Below, in pieces: positions 33,483-47,700 of a stretch of DNA of 64,000 nucleotides; within the stretch, counting starts at the first letter, position 1; each line of letters starts with the position of its first letter. Source of the DNA: Acanthaster planci. Its lineage: Eukaryota; Echinodermata; Asteroidea; Valvatida; Acanthasteridae. Below the pieces are notes generated by a model that searched no databases, was not told where the DNA came from, and worked only from the letters and a program-made list of their open reading frames with translations. A program made the position numbers and the translations under genes. The stretch is from contig NW_019091391.1 of the NCBI RefSeq assembly GCF_001949145.1, positions 1,258,135 to 1,322,134 of the forward strand. Reading direction: 5' to 3'.

Positions 33483-35589
33483 GGACTGGAAACCAAATAC
33501 ACTTAAAGCCTCCCCATTCCAGCAAATACTATCTACCGAAGGTACGACATTTACACCTTTAAACGTTTAAATGAAAAGAGTTGAGTAAACGATTACCAGA
33601 TTTTCGAAAAGATTTAAACGAAACCCATTTTTTCAGGTTTGGACATTTGACTTCCGTTTGGCATTCTGTTTTAAACAGTCCAAAATGCATTCTTCCAATT
33701 GCTTAATGAGTTCCCTCTGCATCTATCTACTTAGTCTGGAAAATGAAATTCTAAAACAAGAGAGGTTTGCCTATTTTGAATTCTCTCTTTAACATCGACC
33801 TACATTTATATATGCAGTGCACCGAAGTGTATTGTTTGTGAACTATAGACTTGTTATATGTGAGTACTGGGGTAGGCGGCCTCTGCAATGTGTTGATTGA
33901 ACCTTTAAACGGCAAGGGAAGTTGTGCTAAACGACAAACCTATACAGCCTCAAATACTCCGATTTCAGTTTGATTTTACATACACCCAAGGCGGTTAGGG
34001 TTACTCAGACTAGACGTATCGGTTCCATGCACCCCTAATATCTTTTTTCGGTCATTTGTTATAACTTGCAACAAAATTTCCTGAAAGGCGGGGAGTCTTT
34101 ATTCTAGTCTGAACCGATCAAAGCATATTGACAGACACCTACCTGTGATTCTCTCGCGGACAGCCACACACGAGACGTCGACCGCGTTTCCGCTACGGAG
34201 CGGTCGCGAACAATTCGCAAGAGACGTGCGGAGAAAGGTGAAGAAACAAACCGCTGGATTCTTTCTCACTGTCTCCAGTTTTCCTCGATATTATTTCACG
34301 CACGTCGGCGGCCGCGATATGTGTTTGGCGACAGAGGATTCATCAGCGCCGTCCAATGGCACGGGACGGTCTAATTTGACGGGAGCAGTGATCACGCCCT
34401 AAATACGTCCGTTCACTGCCTGCGCGCGGGAAACGTGAGTTGCAGGCTCAGGCTCATGCGGCAATTGGACCGAAAAGACGAGCATGCTCTTATGCTTGTT
34501 CTCACTAATCAGTCTAAATACAGTTACATGGATGGCTTCGAGTTGTGACGCCTAGGACCAAGGGAAGACAGTAAGATTTTGTGTTGTCATGTTTCATAAC
34601 TTTCGTCCGCTTTTAAACAATGAGCAATGCCAGTGTGAAAGGGAGATTTAAATTTTTTATATGACACTTTTTCTTTTACAAGCGTCCTTGTCTGGTACCC
34701 CATATCGCCCCATAGTTAGCACTAAGCCTACTGCAGTTAGCTGTTCAGACTGGTGAGCGCTGCTGAAGAGTAACATTATCACTCACAACTCTGTTCAGCA
34801 TTTCCACATTTGCACTTTTCCACTCGTTACCAGTCGCAGCTGGGTTGTGTGTGTCTGATTGTTCACTCTAGTAATCCACGCCTACTTGTGGCACCTTGTT
34901 GGCTTGTTATCACTTTTTTCCTGTATACTTTTAGTCACATCTGCATTCAACTTATTATTTTCCCCAGAGGGCTTCAAGAGAAAACTATTTTTCCCCTTTT
35001 CTTAAGGCTGTTACCAATATACGAGATGGGTTTAACTTAAGGTTCACCGGCCAACTTTCAGTCTTTTTTTCTTTTATTGTGTCCTGACCATTGAAATAAA
35101 TCGCGACCCAGTCCTCCTGAACCAGGCGTCTTCAGATTTCGTGACTCTCCCAAAGTCTCATGTAATTAATTTAGCGAGGCAAATTTCTAGGCTCACAACA
35201 CCTTCACTTCACGGACTTTGCTTAAAAAAGGACGTCGCGTTCTCAGCAATGGTTTCTAGATCTATATCGATAACGATTAAAAAAAATAATTTTTTAAAAA
35301 ACTGACACGAGGATGCGTATGTATAGACAGTTGATAAATTGATATATTTAGTTAATATTTCCGCATTCCTGGAAGTATTAGCCTAATCGTCATGCCCATT
35401 AGGCTTACAAATTGTATTTATAGCCGTTGAGCTAAACACGGACATTAGTGCAAAAAGATTTTTGAAATAGGTTTTCTGTAATCAAATAAGCACACAAACC
35501 ACATTTAATATAGGCCTACTCGCTTTTCGATTTATTACTTCGTCCCCCGAACAAAGATATTGACAAATGGGAAGGGCCACCGACCTAGT

Positions 35590-35655
35590 GCTGGATAGCT
35601 CAGTTTGTAGAGCACCGGTACGGTTTTCCAGAGGATGCAGGTTCACATCCCGCTG
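35590..35655 (+). repeat. tRNA-like (SINE head) fragment with good A and B boxes
   Basis: TAGCTCAGTTTGTAGAGC at 35596-35613 is an excellent D-arm/A-box, and GGTTCACATCC at 35640-35650 is a near-canonical B-box at tRNA spacing. The acceptor stem does not pair. Probably the tRNA-related head of a SINE or a decayed tRNA. Confidence 0.55.
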
Positions 35656-37241
35656 TAATCAATTTCTGTCTTCATCTTTATAATCAATTTATTACTTTTC
35701 AGAAGACACTGATAAGTGAAGCAGCTGTGTGATCTCAAAATGAGCTGAGTCACAAGCGAAAGAACCCTTGAACTTTAATACGCATATCGCGACATACAGC
35801 AGAAAGCATCCTTTCCAAAACGTTAACGTTGGAGGATAGTTATTAAATTTTGTAAGGAATATAACTAGTTTTTCGAAGGCTTTCTATTTGCGTTCTCGAA
35901 TATGATACCGTACACGATATGGGGCCCACGGGTAACCCCCCACATGTCCAATCCCTATACACACTCTAGACTATTGTTAGCTAACACATCCCCCTCTGTA
36001 AAGAATTCCTGAGATTCCGATCAAACAATGATCAATACAAAGCGGGGGGGGGGGTTCTCTCCGCCCCATATCGTGCATCACATGTCGAACACGCTTGATC
36101 TTTACTTCAAACAAACGCATGACTATGCCATCTTTGTACTCGACTGTGGCATGAAATTTCAAAACGGAAAACTGTCAACACACGTGGTACACAGGAGAAC
36201 TTGATTTTCCCCAGAATGACTTCAACATTGTCAAAGAGAAAGGATTATTGATATAGTCACATTCTAGTCCTGAGATCGTAAAACGTAAGGTTCATATTGA
36301 GAGGTCGTCGTGCTGACCAGGTGTAGTAAACCGTTGTCAAAGTTGTTGTTGGCAAAATTTATGCGCATGCCTATGTACTCAGTTCTGTACAAGCGAGGAA
36401 TATTGGTACAGTGTTGCGTGCGTGCGTTCGTGGAATGGCGTTGTGTCAGTTGGGACAGGGATCATTGCAACAAGCGAAATTAATCATGGACGCGCCTTCA
36501 ACCGCCTCTTGTCCACTTTGCCAGCGTTTAGTGTGCGACAGACAAGTGTAGGTAACTTTCAGTTTCAGGGTTTTCAGTGTTACTAAGCAACGGTATGCAA
36601 ACTTGAAAAGTTAAAAGGACACTAACAGAGTGACGGGGCAGAAATTGTATGGGGAGGACTTTCACTGGGAATTGAAGAAACAAATGGAAGGGGGGGGGAC
36701 TACTTCACCCATGTCCAGGAACATGCCTCGACACCTACAGGCAAAATCGTAAGGTATACGCTTGGTCATTTACAAGGATGACAAATTAACCCTTTGTCGC
36801 ATGGAATCTACCAGCACAAGAACATAAAGTATTCGAACCCCTCCCCTAAAAAACAAAACAAAACAAAACAAAACAGAAAACACACGTACACACGAGGCAT
36901 CACTCAGCTTGCAAAATTTTCGCGTACAAAGAGTAGGCCTACCAATCGATTTTACAGCCAAACGTATGCATCGAAAGGCTGAAGAAAACGTCAAGTACGG
37001 GTAACTATGTTGAAGAATTAAAACCTGAATTACCCTGCTAAGCTAGGCACCCAACACGACTACCAACAAGCATAAGAAAGAATGGTCGTATTTGATCCGA
37101 CGAGGAAGGGTATGAACGAGTGTAAGCGAAACGTATACCTTCAACGCGATACACAATATTAGGCCTAGGTTGCCTCTCTCAGAATCGATTACCTTTGTCC
37201 CTTGACATGGTATGCTTTATGTTAAGATTCATCGAGGGAAT

Positions 37242-39503
37242 CTAAGGCTTATAGCTGAATCCTTCCGGAAGATCTTTCCTTCCTGCTTCAGGAAAAAGGA
37301 TGTTTTCGGGGTCTGCACGGTACAAGTCGGTGACCACGCGCTCGAAGTAGTTTGGGAACGAAAAGGCCTTCAACTGACTCAAGAAGCTCCTAGCGGCCTC
37401 TGAATCCTCACCTACCCCGACTAGCTCTACGCGGAGGACGTACAGTAGCCCTGGCCGCGGGGTGAACTTCTTGTACAGACCGACGTGGGAGATTCCTAGC
37501 TCCTTAGGTGCCTGTTGGAGGATGAAATTGGTGCCAGACGATTCCATCCAGTCCTTCTCGAAGGTCTCTTGGAGCTTAGTGTCAGTTTCATCAGCAACCT
37601 AGACAGAACAACTGCCATGATTGAGACTTCAAAGTCAGAATATTTTTCATGATAGGGGTGCATTGAAGTGGAAGTATTAAGAAAAAAATTGATGCTTCTT
37701 AAAATCATGATTGAGGCCTACGAGATTTCAAAGCCTGTAAGTCGAATTGTACTTATATGATAGCCCTTCCTATGCTTTCAATCTTGAAGAATCCACCAAA
37801 ATGAAAGCTCTTATGATCGCTGCTATGGAAGTTGTGATTATTATGCAGAACACTCATAAGGGCTCAAATATAATGTCAATGTGAAATTCTTGATGTTAAT
37901 GAGTGAGTCTTGGTCAGTCCAACAGTCTGCACCATTTCGATTTCATAGATCCTATGCTTATCTTCAGTTGGCTGTTAGTTATATTCTAGTGACTTTTTTC
38001 TAGGTTTGGTACAAAGTGCCATTTTGTCCTCGATGCGACATCAACTAAATGAAATCTGAACTTAGGACATAAGAAGACGCACCTTGAATGACGTCACGAT
38101 GAAGATGCCATTGTCACCTTTGGGGAGCCATGGGGCCAATGGCTTTCCGGTGTTTGTTGCGATCTCAGTGTAGCCACCTATTACATGTGGATTGGCAAAC
38201 AAGGATAAACTCAACTTATCAGTGATGTTATGAAATCTATAATCCATCACATGACAATTTCTTTTATCCAACAAATCAAAATACTGTGGTATAAGTGCAG
38301 CTAAACTACACCGAAGACATGCTTTACATCTTGGCTACCGATATACGTATCAGTTAAGACTCCCGCTCATACGTCCTCTTTCACACTACATCAGCTGCCT
38401 GTGACTGCTTGCGACTCTTTGCTGGCTGTCTGTGATTGCCCTCGACCATCCCTTAAATCTTGAGTTTTGTCTTAGTGATCCGTCGCCGTAAATTGCGATG
38501 GAACAGCGATAACACGACTACCTTAGCGCGACTAAGTTAAATTTCTTTCACGACAGGTAAAATATCATTCTACAGACCACGCACATTAAACTCTCTCAGA
38601 TTTCACCAGACAAACTAAAGGAAAAGACAAGGACGACATCTCCAAAGCCTTCTCTCACCTGGGTAGGCCACAGCTTTTGATGCCATTTCACTCTTCATCA
38701 GGCTCGCCCAGGCCTCTGTTGGTTTGCTTCTCTGAAAACCTTCAAATGTTAGTCCGTCAAAGGCAGCATGGTTCACATATTTGAAGGCACCTTTGAAATT
38801 AAGAACGATTCTCGATTAAAATCTAAATAACTAAGTTCGTCATCCAGTGAAGAAATTCACCCGATAATATTTAACAGTTTATCCCTCCTCATTTATCTTT
38901 TTCCAGATCGTTGTTGTATTGTTACGCCTATAAAGTGTCCACCAGAACATTATGCGACATTCATGAAACGGGAAGTTTGTGAGTCCCTTTAAAATATGAC
39001 GAGGCACAAAGAGGCTTCGATGAAGGTTACCTGTGGAAAAGTACACAAAAACATAATTGCATGGGCCGTCACGCATGACCTCAAACAAACGCGTGTGAGG
39101 CAGTGCTTATGAAATGGTCATTTTATTTCGTCGGTTTCAGTGTCCTTTACAGGTGTCGACAAAATAATATTAGCTCTGAAATCTATGGAATTCCATGGGA
39201 TGAAGAACTCGACAGGTGCTGTAAAGCACTAACCACTCATTGCTATATGCCCCCATGGTCTAGGGCCATTAGATATCCACTTCTTCCATGATTAGGACCT
39301 TGGAGGCTGGACAACATTAGGATCCATGGAAGGCTAGTCAACAACTTACCCTCGGGGTTCAAGTTGCGGTGGAGCTGGGTGGAGATGAATTCCTTATTTG
39401 TCTGCACATAGTTGGCCGCTCGAAGCCAGCCTGCGACGAATCCGGTCGGCGCGATCTTCTCGAAGAAGTTCCAAATGTAATACAATTTAGCACTGCCTGC
39501 CAT
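37242..39503 (-). CDS. Two-domain antibiotic-biosynthesis-monooxygenase-like (dimeric alpha/beta barrel) protein, 245 aa, four exons
   Basis: Function unknown. Exons, in minus-strand order: 39503-39350, 38790-38659, 38177-38083 and 37598-37242 (stop TAG). All have GT-AG introns, and the phases join to 246 codons. The N-terminal half (about residues 10-105) has the pattern I know from bacterial ABM-family proteins: W-x-RAA, then a TQLHRNL-P segment, then F-YVNHA, and a closing PGGYTEI strand. The second half starts with GIFIVTSFKV, has a GISHVGLYKKF segment and LLYVLRVELVG, and could be a second ferredoxin-like unit. The protein would then be an internally fused barrel. There is no signal peptide or membrane segment, so it is probably cytosolic. 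ABM-fold proteins include monooxygenases, heme-degrading enzymes and non-enzymatic proteins, so I do not assign a reaction. The gene structure is well supported, the fold is an inference from pattern, and the C-terminal domain is the less certain half. Confidence 0.75.
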
Positions 39504-39509
39504 TTTGTC

Positions 39510-41600
39510 TCAACGACGAATGTGGGGGCCTTCGAGCACACTGTCGTCACTATGTCAATTGAGCTGTGCTGGCGCTTATTGGGTTTGAGGAATGGAGGCG
39601 GTTGCGACCCGTAGGTAAACAATAATGTGTGTCATGCATACACTAGAATGTGGAATCGGTATTGGGCTTACTGTATTCAGCGATTGGGACGTACCTATAG
39701 GAGTATACCTTGCGTGTGTATTTTTCGGATCACAGATTTTAGATAAAACGTTAAAGGGGTCTCCCACTGTACGTAGGCCTACTCAATAGAGAATTAAAGG
39801 TGAAAGCGCGAGACACCGATGCGTGGGGGAGGTGGGGATCGGGGGCTATGTGCACCCAAACAAAAATGAGGAATTAAAAAACCTATGAAAAATTACAATG
39901 AGACAATTATTTTCATGTATCCTTGGCAACATCCTTCCCGTAAGTCAAAAATAAGGCCACACGCCCTTACATATGTATATACTTGTGTGGTATTTCCTTT
40001 GTTATCGTGTACGAAACTCCCACACAGCATTAAAAAAATTTCAAATCACTGCCATTTCAACCAAATTCAGTTTCCTGGGTTAAAAATTTCGACCGTATGT
40101 CCCTTATATTAAACACTTCAATCTGCGACGGATAAATGGCACTTAAAAATTCCTCCTTTTTGAGTAAATTTGAAATATCTATTTCGTGAAATTCTTGTGG
40201 GGTACCACTTCAGTACGCCACAAGGATCAAAACTGGTCTTGTGGGGTACCCCACAAGGCACCATGTACAAGCGCCCGTTAGTTGTCAAAACAACGGTTTT
40301 GGCGAATTGGTGACATAAACAACGGGCAAATAAGCAGATGTTGATAACATCATGATTACCCCATACCGCTTCTTCTTGGAATACATGTAACTTCGACAGG
40401 GCACAGCCGTCGGTCAAATCCACCGCACTGTATTTTTATTGTTCAGTTTGTCCTAACGGGGGGCACACTTAAAGCATGAGGTACCTACACGTAGGCCTAT
40501 AGACTGGGCTTACAAATCTAAAAAAAAATTGCATTGTTTGCATATGTCTTTCTGAAAGGCTTCCATACAACATGGAGTTTTCAAAAACAAAGAATAAAGA
40601 TATCTACAGCACTTAGCATTGCGCAGATAAAGTTTAGAATTAATGTTTTTGATGTGAATGAATTTGTTTAAATAAATATACAGACAATTTCTGTATCTTT
40701 ATCGGCTGAATTTGATGAGTTCGCATTTAACAACAAACATTGAAAGGTTTATTAACATAGTAAATTACAAAACAGTAGTTGGAAATAGAGGAAAGATAAA
40801 AAACCTTTCGTATCAAAATTCAGACGATTATCAAAAACAATTTATCAAAATATCTTTACCTTTAGATTTTACTTTAAAAGGAACATACAAAGTGTAGGAA
40901 AAGATATGTTATTTTTAATTTGTTTATACACCGTTAGAATTAAAAAAATTATGGAAATAAATTTCCAAGTTTATTTAGCTTTTTCAAGAATTTATTACCC
41001 ATCTTAATGTGACTTTATAGCTTTTGGCAAGTGAAGGAGCCGGTCACGGTGCTGGCCTAATTGACGGGCATTTCGGCTTTCAGTGACTGCAGCAGTGCTT
41101 CTAATTCAGGTGGATTCATCTTGCACATGCTGTGCCCTTGTGCCACATTTGGGGAACGGATTTCTCAGGGCTGGGCAGACTGCCACAGCCACAAATACTG
41201 ACTCACAAGGATATACATTATCACAACAAAAGAGGCCCACCAAACTTAACCCTTGCATTATCTTGATTACCATGAATTTTCCACGACTTTCATCATCTTT
41301 TTCCCCCGAGTTTCTATGACTTTCAAGGACACCCTTTTCCATCTTTACTTTCTGGCCAGACACCACACTAGTCGGAACTGCGACGTAAGTTACAATGCAA
41401 AATTCTCTCGCAGCCAGCAAGGCAACCCTTACCCAAAGATTGCATAGTTTCATTTCCAACATAATAAGCATCTAAGGTTATACACTGAGTTACAATTAAT
41501 TACATTCAAGGCACGATTTGGCGTTCAATTAAATTTACACAATACTTCAATTCAAAACCGAGACACACACTACTTTCTAAAGGACAACAGAAAAATCTAT
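39510..41600. other. Intergenic region between MTTP and the ABM-like gene
   Basis: No exon seen. Both neighbours lie on the minus strand, so this holds the ABM-like gene's promoter near 39510-39650 and sequence beyond the MTTP poly(A) site. AT-rich from about 40500 to 41000. Confidence 0.4.
40238..40257. repeat. Perfect 20-bp palindrome
   Basis: CTTGTGGGGTACCCCACAAG is self-complementary. A half-copy (TTGTGGGGTACC) sits just upstream at about 40194-40205. Confidence 0.6.
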
Positions 41601-41607
41601 TACAAAA

Positions 41608-41613
41608 TTTATT
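41608..41613 (-). terminator. Polyadenylation signal of MTTP
   Basis: AATAAA on the minus strand, about 95 nt after the MTTP stop codon. Confidence 0.6.
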
Positions 41614-41707
41614 AGTAAAGAGCTACCAGAGTGCTGGTAAAACACTAATAGAAAAGGAATATTTTCCAGAAGTGAGACTAAGTGAAAGATAAGCCGGACG
41701 AATAAAT

Positions 41708-44700
41708 CTACCACCATCCCTCTTCCTCCTCTTCTTCCTCCTTGCCGAACATCTCGTGGCATGGTGCTGAGTTCCGGTCAAAGAGCTTGAAGGACCGGTC
41801 CAAAACTTTGAACCTCCTCCGCAGGTAGGACTGGTACTTGGTCTCTGACCTGGCTAGCTGCTCCTGCATTGTTACTTCATTTCTGCAGAGAGGAAGAGAA
41901 AAAAACTTGAGTCGTCGGGGATTTGAGGTGTGGAGAGGTATTTGAATGACAGAGATACACCAGGAACTGTGACAAATTTCAGTTCCCAGCGAGGCTGTGC
42001 AACAGTCCAGTCTGTCACAAGTTCGTCAAATGTCCTCCAGTCTAAAGCCACGTCAAAAAAGTTAAATAAATGGACTGTGACAAAAGCTTTGCCCTATCCT
42101 TTGTCACGATCCATCCTGTCACTTGTGACTGGCCTCGTGCAAGGACCCATGACTGGGCACTTCAGAGAGGAAAATTCAGTAGAAAGTTTTGTCCTTGAAT
42201 ACTCATCGGAGCATTCAGCAAATTTACGAGAAAAAAATTCTCCAGTTGACTGGCATGAGACTCTGAATGGAGACAACCAGCTATGTAGTGTAGATACTGC
42301 ATCTCTTGGCTGTGAAATTTACTAAAATTACTGAGACATGCTGGCCAGCCAAAATCCGATACCCAACTGGTGACGGGCAAAGTCGCTGTTGTAATTTACG
42401 CCAACCCAAACCAAATTTTATCAAGAGTCATATCAGGGATACCATTTTGCCCTTTCGTATCGGTGACTTTTCAACACCGCATCGAGATTTGTGGTGTAAC
42501 TGCCTGGACGGTGCTTACATATAAATTAGAGGCTCGCTCATGAGCTGTAGGCACGACAGCGGCGGTAGCGAAGAGAACTGCACCGATGTGACAAAGTTGA
42601 CCCTGGTGGCGCCCCTGCCTGTGTAGTCGATACCCGTTGTGATAAACGGAGTGGTGATCCGGGTGGAGCCTTTGACGCCCATTGATCCACTGAAAATCAG
42701 AGAACAGGACATCAAGCAATTTGTTTGTGGTTTGTGTCCATAGGCAAGATATCTTGCAACGATTGTGCTACTTTTTTCAATCCAGAAGCAAGCAGGTACC
42801 TCTACAGGCTCTATACATCATTTATTAACCTACATGCACACCTCGTAACAGAAAACAAATTATCCTACACATGACAGCGACCTGATGAGGAATGGAAGAA
42901 CTGAAACATAAACTGCCTACCCTGTTGAGACTATCGTGGTCGATGAGCGGTCCCACAAGCTGAAGTCTAAGCTGCCGCCTAAATCCAGAGATAGGCTTCC
43001 CTGGACATTCAGGTCCACGCCGAAACCTGACTGTAAGCCGAGTTTCTGCCCGACGGTGGGTAGAGAAAAAAGGGAGAACTTTAAGAGATGTGAAGACAAT
43101 CATGACAAGTACACAGATGTTTTAGAATGGTGGATGACTGGCTACGTATTTTCAGTTTTTTTTAACCCACGAAACTTCTTTCTAAGACAACCAAAAGGTT
43201 TAAAATGTGGTCACTGCATGTTGGCCAACGTGCAGTCCCTACAGTGTGTTTTCTGGCATATTTTACACATCTCAGCTTCATCACCAAGTCAGGCGTGTCT
43301 CTGACTTCAAAACTGTTCCACATTAGGCTCATAAAGTGCAAACTACATTGTAAAGAAATAACTTCACATTTGGGTCAATGGTATACAGTTTAATGCTCCT
43401 CTAGTAAGATGTTTCTAAGTAAAAACTAAAGAGTTGGGGGTAAAAGAATTGGGGGTAAAAAATCAGGCAAAGCCGGCAACGGAAAAATAAAGCTGAGATT
43501 TGGAAACCCAGGTAAAGTCCCAAGTCACTGTCACCCAAGCTAAGTCCAAAACATCTTTTCCCAAGTCAGATTCCAGGTCAAGTTCCAAGTCATTGTCACC
43601 CAAGCCAAGCCCAAAACATCTTCTCCAAAGTCAAGTCCTATGTCAAGTCAGAAGTCATTAAGACTAAGCCAAGTCTTAAGTCATCTTTCTCAAGTCACCT
43701 TCTCCCAAATCTCTTCTCTCAAGTCAAGACAAATGTCATTTTCTCCTAAGTCAAGTCCCAAGAAGTTTTCTCCATCTTAAGCTATCTCCCAAATCATGTT
43801 TTCTGAGTCAAAGACGCAATTGGAGTCTGAGTCGAGTCCGAGTCAGGCAAACTCACCTGAGAGTGGTCCTGCACCAAGCCAATTACCCGCATGTGGGGCA
43901 TGGGGCTGTCGGACGACCCCATGTTCCACGCCATGCTCATCAGCTCACCGGTGCCTGTGAAGAACACCAGCATACGTAGCTTCATGTCCATACACTCGAT
44001 GTTCAGGCCAGCTGTGGCTTCACCAGTGTCACCCGTCTCCTCGCCGAAGAAATACTCCAGGCCTCTAGAGAAGACACCAACCTAGTTAAAAGAAGAGGGA
44101 ATAGGTGACAAGAGCAGATATATCTCCAGGTACACTACCAAAAGACTACCACTTGGTACCGTAGTTCTCTCTGCAATGACGTCACATCTTACAGATTGCC
44201 ACGTGCCTCAGAATTTCGGACGTCATATTTCCGCAACTCTCACTGGCCATATTTCAAAGATATATGGTTCAACACCTGCCTCAAAGATATCACTTTTTCA
44301 CTTACATTTAGCAACAGCAATGATTCGTTCTTGATATCAAGACCGACATGGAAGTCGCTCTTCCGGAGAAGACCGCTGGCAGTCATCTGAAGGTCCAATC
44401 CGTAGTTGATGGAGACGTCGTCAGTCTCTGAAGAGAGGAGGATGGCAAAAGAATAAACACAAATGAACAAAATGTAAATTAAGTTAATAGCTGATAGGTA
44501 TTCTAACTACAAACATTCCTCACTCCTGAAAAATTCTCCATGATACAGAGCATTGAGTCTCAAATTGAACAATATAGCGGCTGGCACCAGCCTTCCACCA
44601 TCCTTCAAAATCCTCCAAAATCTCAAAAATGGTTTGCGGAGGATCTGGCAGGAATGGTTAGGGTTAAAGGAAAGCTATACACTTGCTGCCATCAATTCCA

Positions 44701-47700
44701 TGGCAAAACAGAACTGTAGCATGCACCACAAACTTGAAGTTATATAGTCCAATTCCTTGGAAAAAACGGACAGAACTAGCGTGCCCAACATGAAATGTAT
44801 ATATTTCAAAGCATAATGTGGCAGCTTTCTTTCTTACCCAGAAAGAAGCTGTTGAAGGCGACGGACTGCCCTGGAAGAGCCATTGTGTAGTAATTCTGGA
44901 CCTGCATGCCACTTAGTGCTGATCGAATTGTGTCGCTGTGAGTGGAAAAAGTGTTTAAAAGATTCAAGACAAGGTAGAAAATTCCGGCTAGAAGGTGCAC
45001 ATCCATATGCTTAAAAACTGGAAGCTGTCGGTGGAGTCGTGAAATCTGTCCATTTACCCTAACTTTGCCCACTTTTTTAGCAAACAGTTTTCCGAAAATT
45101 TTGCAAAAAACATAAGCAAGATTTGCATAATTTCTATTTAAATCTTCCACTTTTTTCAACATAACTAAGTAAAGTCTTTACTCATTATTAAGCAAAAAAG
45201 CAACTACTTATTAAAAAATGTTGGGTTCCAAATATCTAGAAGTCAAGAACCATTGTTGTATTTTCACAGAAAAGATGGCTTTGCTTATCCAAAATCAGAC
45301 AGTGCTATTGTTACTTCAGATCAGATTTGAAGGTTTGCAAGTTGAGGAAAGGAATGTTGGTAAGTTGGTGGTACCCTCCACAGGAAACATGTGTCTTCTG
45401 AGTTGGTGAGATTCTGGTGAACCGTCGAACAGAATTTTCAAACAATTAGCTCTGTTTGCTATCTGCACATTGAGCTTGTTTACAACAGGGATGATGAAGG
45501 GGGGACAAAGCAGGATGACCTCTGACCTATTCTCTGATGAACCCTTGGCATAATGGAGCACTTTCTCCAGGACGAACAGTGCCATCTCCCCCTGAGAGCT
45601 CTCTCGCAGTGACAAGACCATGCTGACGACGTCTGCCTCTGAGGGTTGATTTTGGAGCAACAGGTCGGCTGCCAGCGCCCGGGTGACGGTGGAGTACTGT
45701 TTGCTGCCCTCGTGAAAGATGTTGTTCAGGATGTTGTTGACCTGAGGGGTGCAAGAGGAAATGGAGAGTCTGCTTGGCAAAGGCTGTAGTCAAGACCATC
45801 ACAAGACCAGACACAAAGTCAGACACAATACCAGACACAAGACCAGATACAATGCCACCAGGCACAAGATTAGTCACAGAGTTACAGAGTGAACAATGAC
45901 TTGCTTTTGTTGGGTTTCACTCATAGAGCGTCTGACTTAAATAGGCCTATGTAATGATGACATCACACTTTGCTTGCCTGTGACTTCCCTTGGGAGCCAG
46001 TGGGGCCCACTGTACACTGAGCACCATTAAAAAAGGACACACATTTAAACAAAGTGTGATGTCATCAGTAATGAGGTCTCTTCAGACAGGATGCCAGTGG
46101 TGGGCCCCTGGGACGTTGTGACGGTCTTAGTGGGTCTCCATTGCAACTCTTCCACTTGGCAAACCGTGAGTTATGACTCACAAAATCTCATAAAATTGGG
46201 GCACTAATTCAGGTTTGAATTCTGTGATTGCACTGTTATTATTTAGGTAAGTAATGAAAGCAAAGTTCGAGTGGACACGAAATCAAATTCAATATAATTA
46301 AATAAAACTGAACTCGACCTAATCAAATTGACAAACAACAAATTAAATTAAATCAAATCAATCAAACATTGTCATGCCGTGTCAAGTAAACTCACATCAC
46401 TTAAGTTGTGTCAAATCAATTCATTGGTTCCCTCACCTTTGGTGTAAAGTACTCTGTGTCAAATTTTAGGAGTGCATCCAATGCAACCTCCACCACGTCC
46501 ATGTCTGGTTCGTTCTCAGCCACGGACAGGATGGCCTCAATGCTACTTGGCTGGACGGCGTTCTTCAAGGCATTCAGACACAGGATCTTCTGGAAGCGAT
46601 CTTCAGTGGTAACGCCGGCCAAGAGCCAGTCTATTGCATCGGTTACTGCCTGGTTGAGGAGAGAGATATATTCTAATTGAAAAGATGCATGAAGAAAAAG
46701 CTTCTATTTGGCATTTATCTGCTCTTTGGGATGCTATAAAACATTCCAACAAGAGCATGGCTCATGCAAACATTCTAATGGGGACCACCACTATTCCTTC
46801 TGGGAACAACATGGGTTCCCACATGGGTTCAGTGGTCAAAGCTAATGCATGCTTTACTTGGATTTGGACTGGCCAAATTAGGAACACAGCAGCTTTGCCA
46901 CAAAGGGTTCTCCCAGTGTTCCTGAACCAAGCAGAGAAGGAGAAATTTTCCAGCTTGTCAACAGAGAGCATGTTTCCTCATGCTTTCATACCATTTCAAA
47001 CTTTTGCATTAACTCTGTAGTGAAATAAAAAAAAACTTAAGTAGATTTAAACACAACATAGCATCTTGCAACTCTTTTTATGTGTACAAAAGTAACTTAA
47101 CGCATGTCATGCAACATTTCATCATTTCCATTTATCTGCAAAAAGGAGACGTTAAAAAAAGCCCTCCCCCGGAAGAAGTCCTGAATCTGCCGATTGTGCC
47201 AAACTCCAACTACCTTTGAGGATGACATCCACTCATGGGAGCACATACCTTGGAGTTGCACTGTTCAGTCCCAAGGTAGCAGTACGAGTTGACCAGCTTG
47301 GCTACGGTCAGTGCCATCATTGCTTGGACATCTTTATTGTCCACCTTCTCTTCTTTCAGTATACCCTTAAATAGGAATCAAATGTCCGCCAATAAGCAAC
47401 AGTGCTTAGATTGTCAGTCATTGTACCCAAAGAAGTGAAAATAAACGATCAGCAATTCTGTTTGAACCTCATCCAACCTAGCCTGACCCGACCCAACCAC
47501 CATACACCCAAGTAAATAACCTCAATTCAACATCATCAACCAGGACAAATGCAGGCTACATGTACATGACTGTCATAAACCTCAAAATTACATTTCCAAG
47601 GGCAAATTAAATAACACTCACCTAATCCCACTCCAAATCAGACACTGAAATAGCCAACCCCTTCCAACCTTACCCATTCAACTGATCAACCCAACTCACC

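Larger units (their letters stand above)
28280..37240. other. Gene-poor interval before the ABM-like gene
   Basis: No gene supported. Two CpG-rich patches (34140-34440 and about 36410-36560) could be promoters or first exons; the former ends in a donor-like AAACGTGAGT. tRNA-like fragments and GACTCG repeats are listed separately. Confidence 0.4.

Noticed and set aside
33321-33506. ORF with RRKPEYPEKT
   Set aside because: Translation of a well-known dispersed repeat word, not a gene.
34145-34402. 85-codon ORF in a CpG-rich patch
   Set aside because: No family resemblance; more likely promoter or UTR sequence. The donor-like site at about 34433 lies outside the ORF.
36488-36555. ATG followed by a short CPLCQR-containing peptide and a GTAACT donor-like site
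   Set aside because: The frame meets a TAG right before the best donor and only about 20 codons are available.
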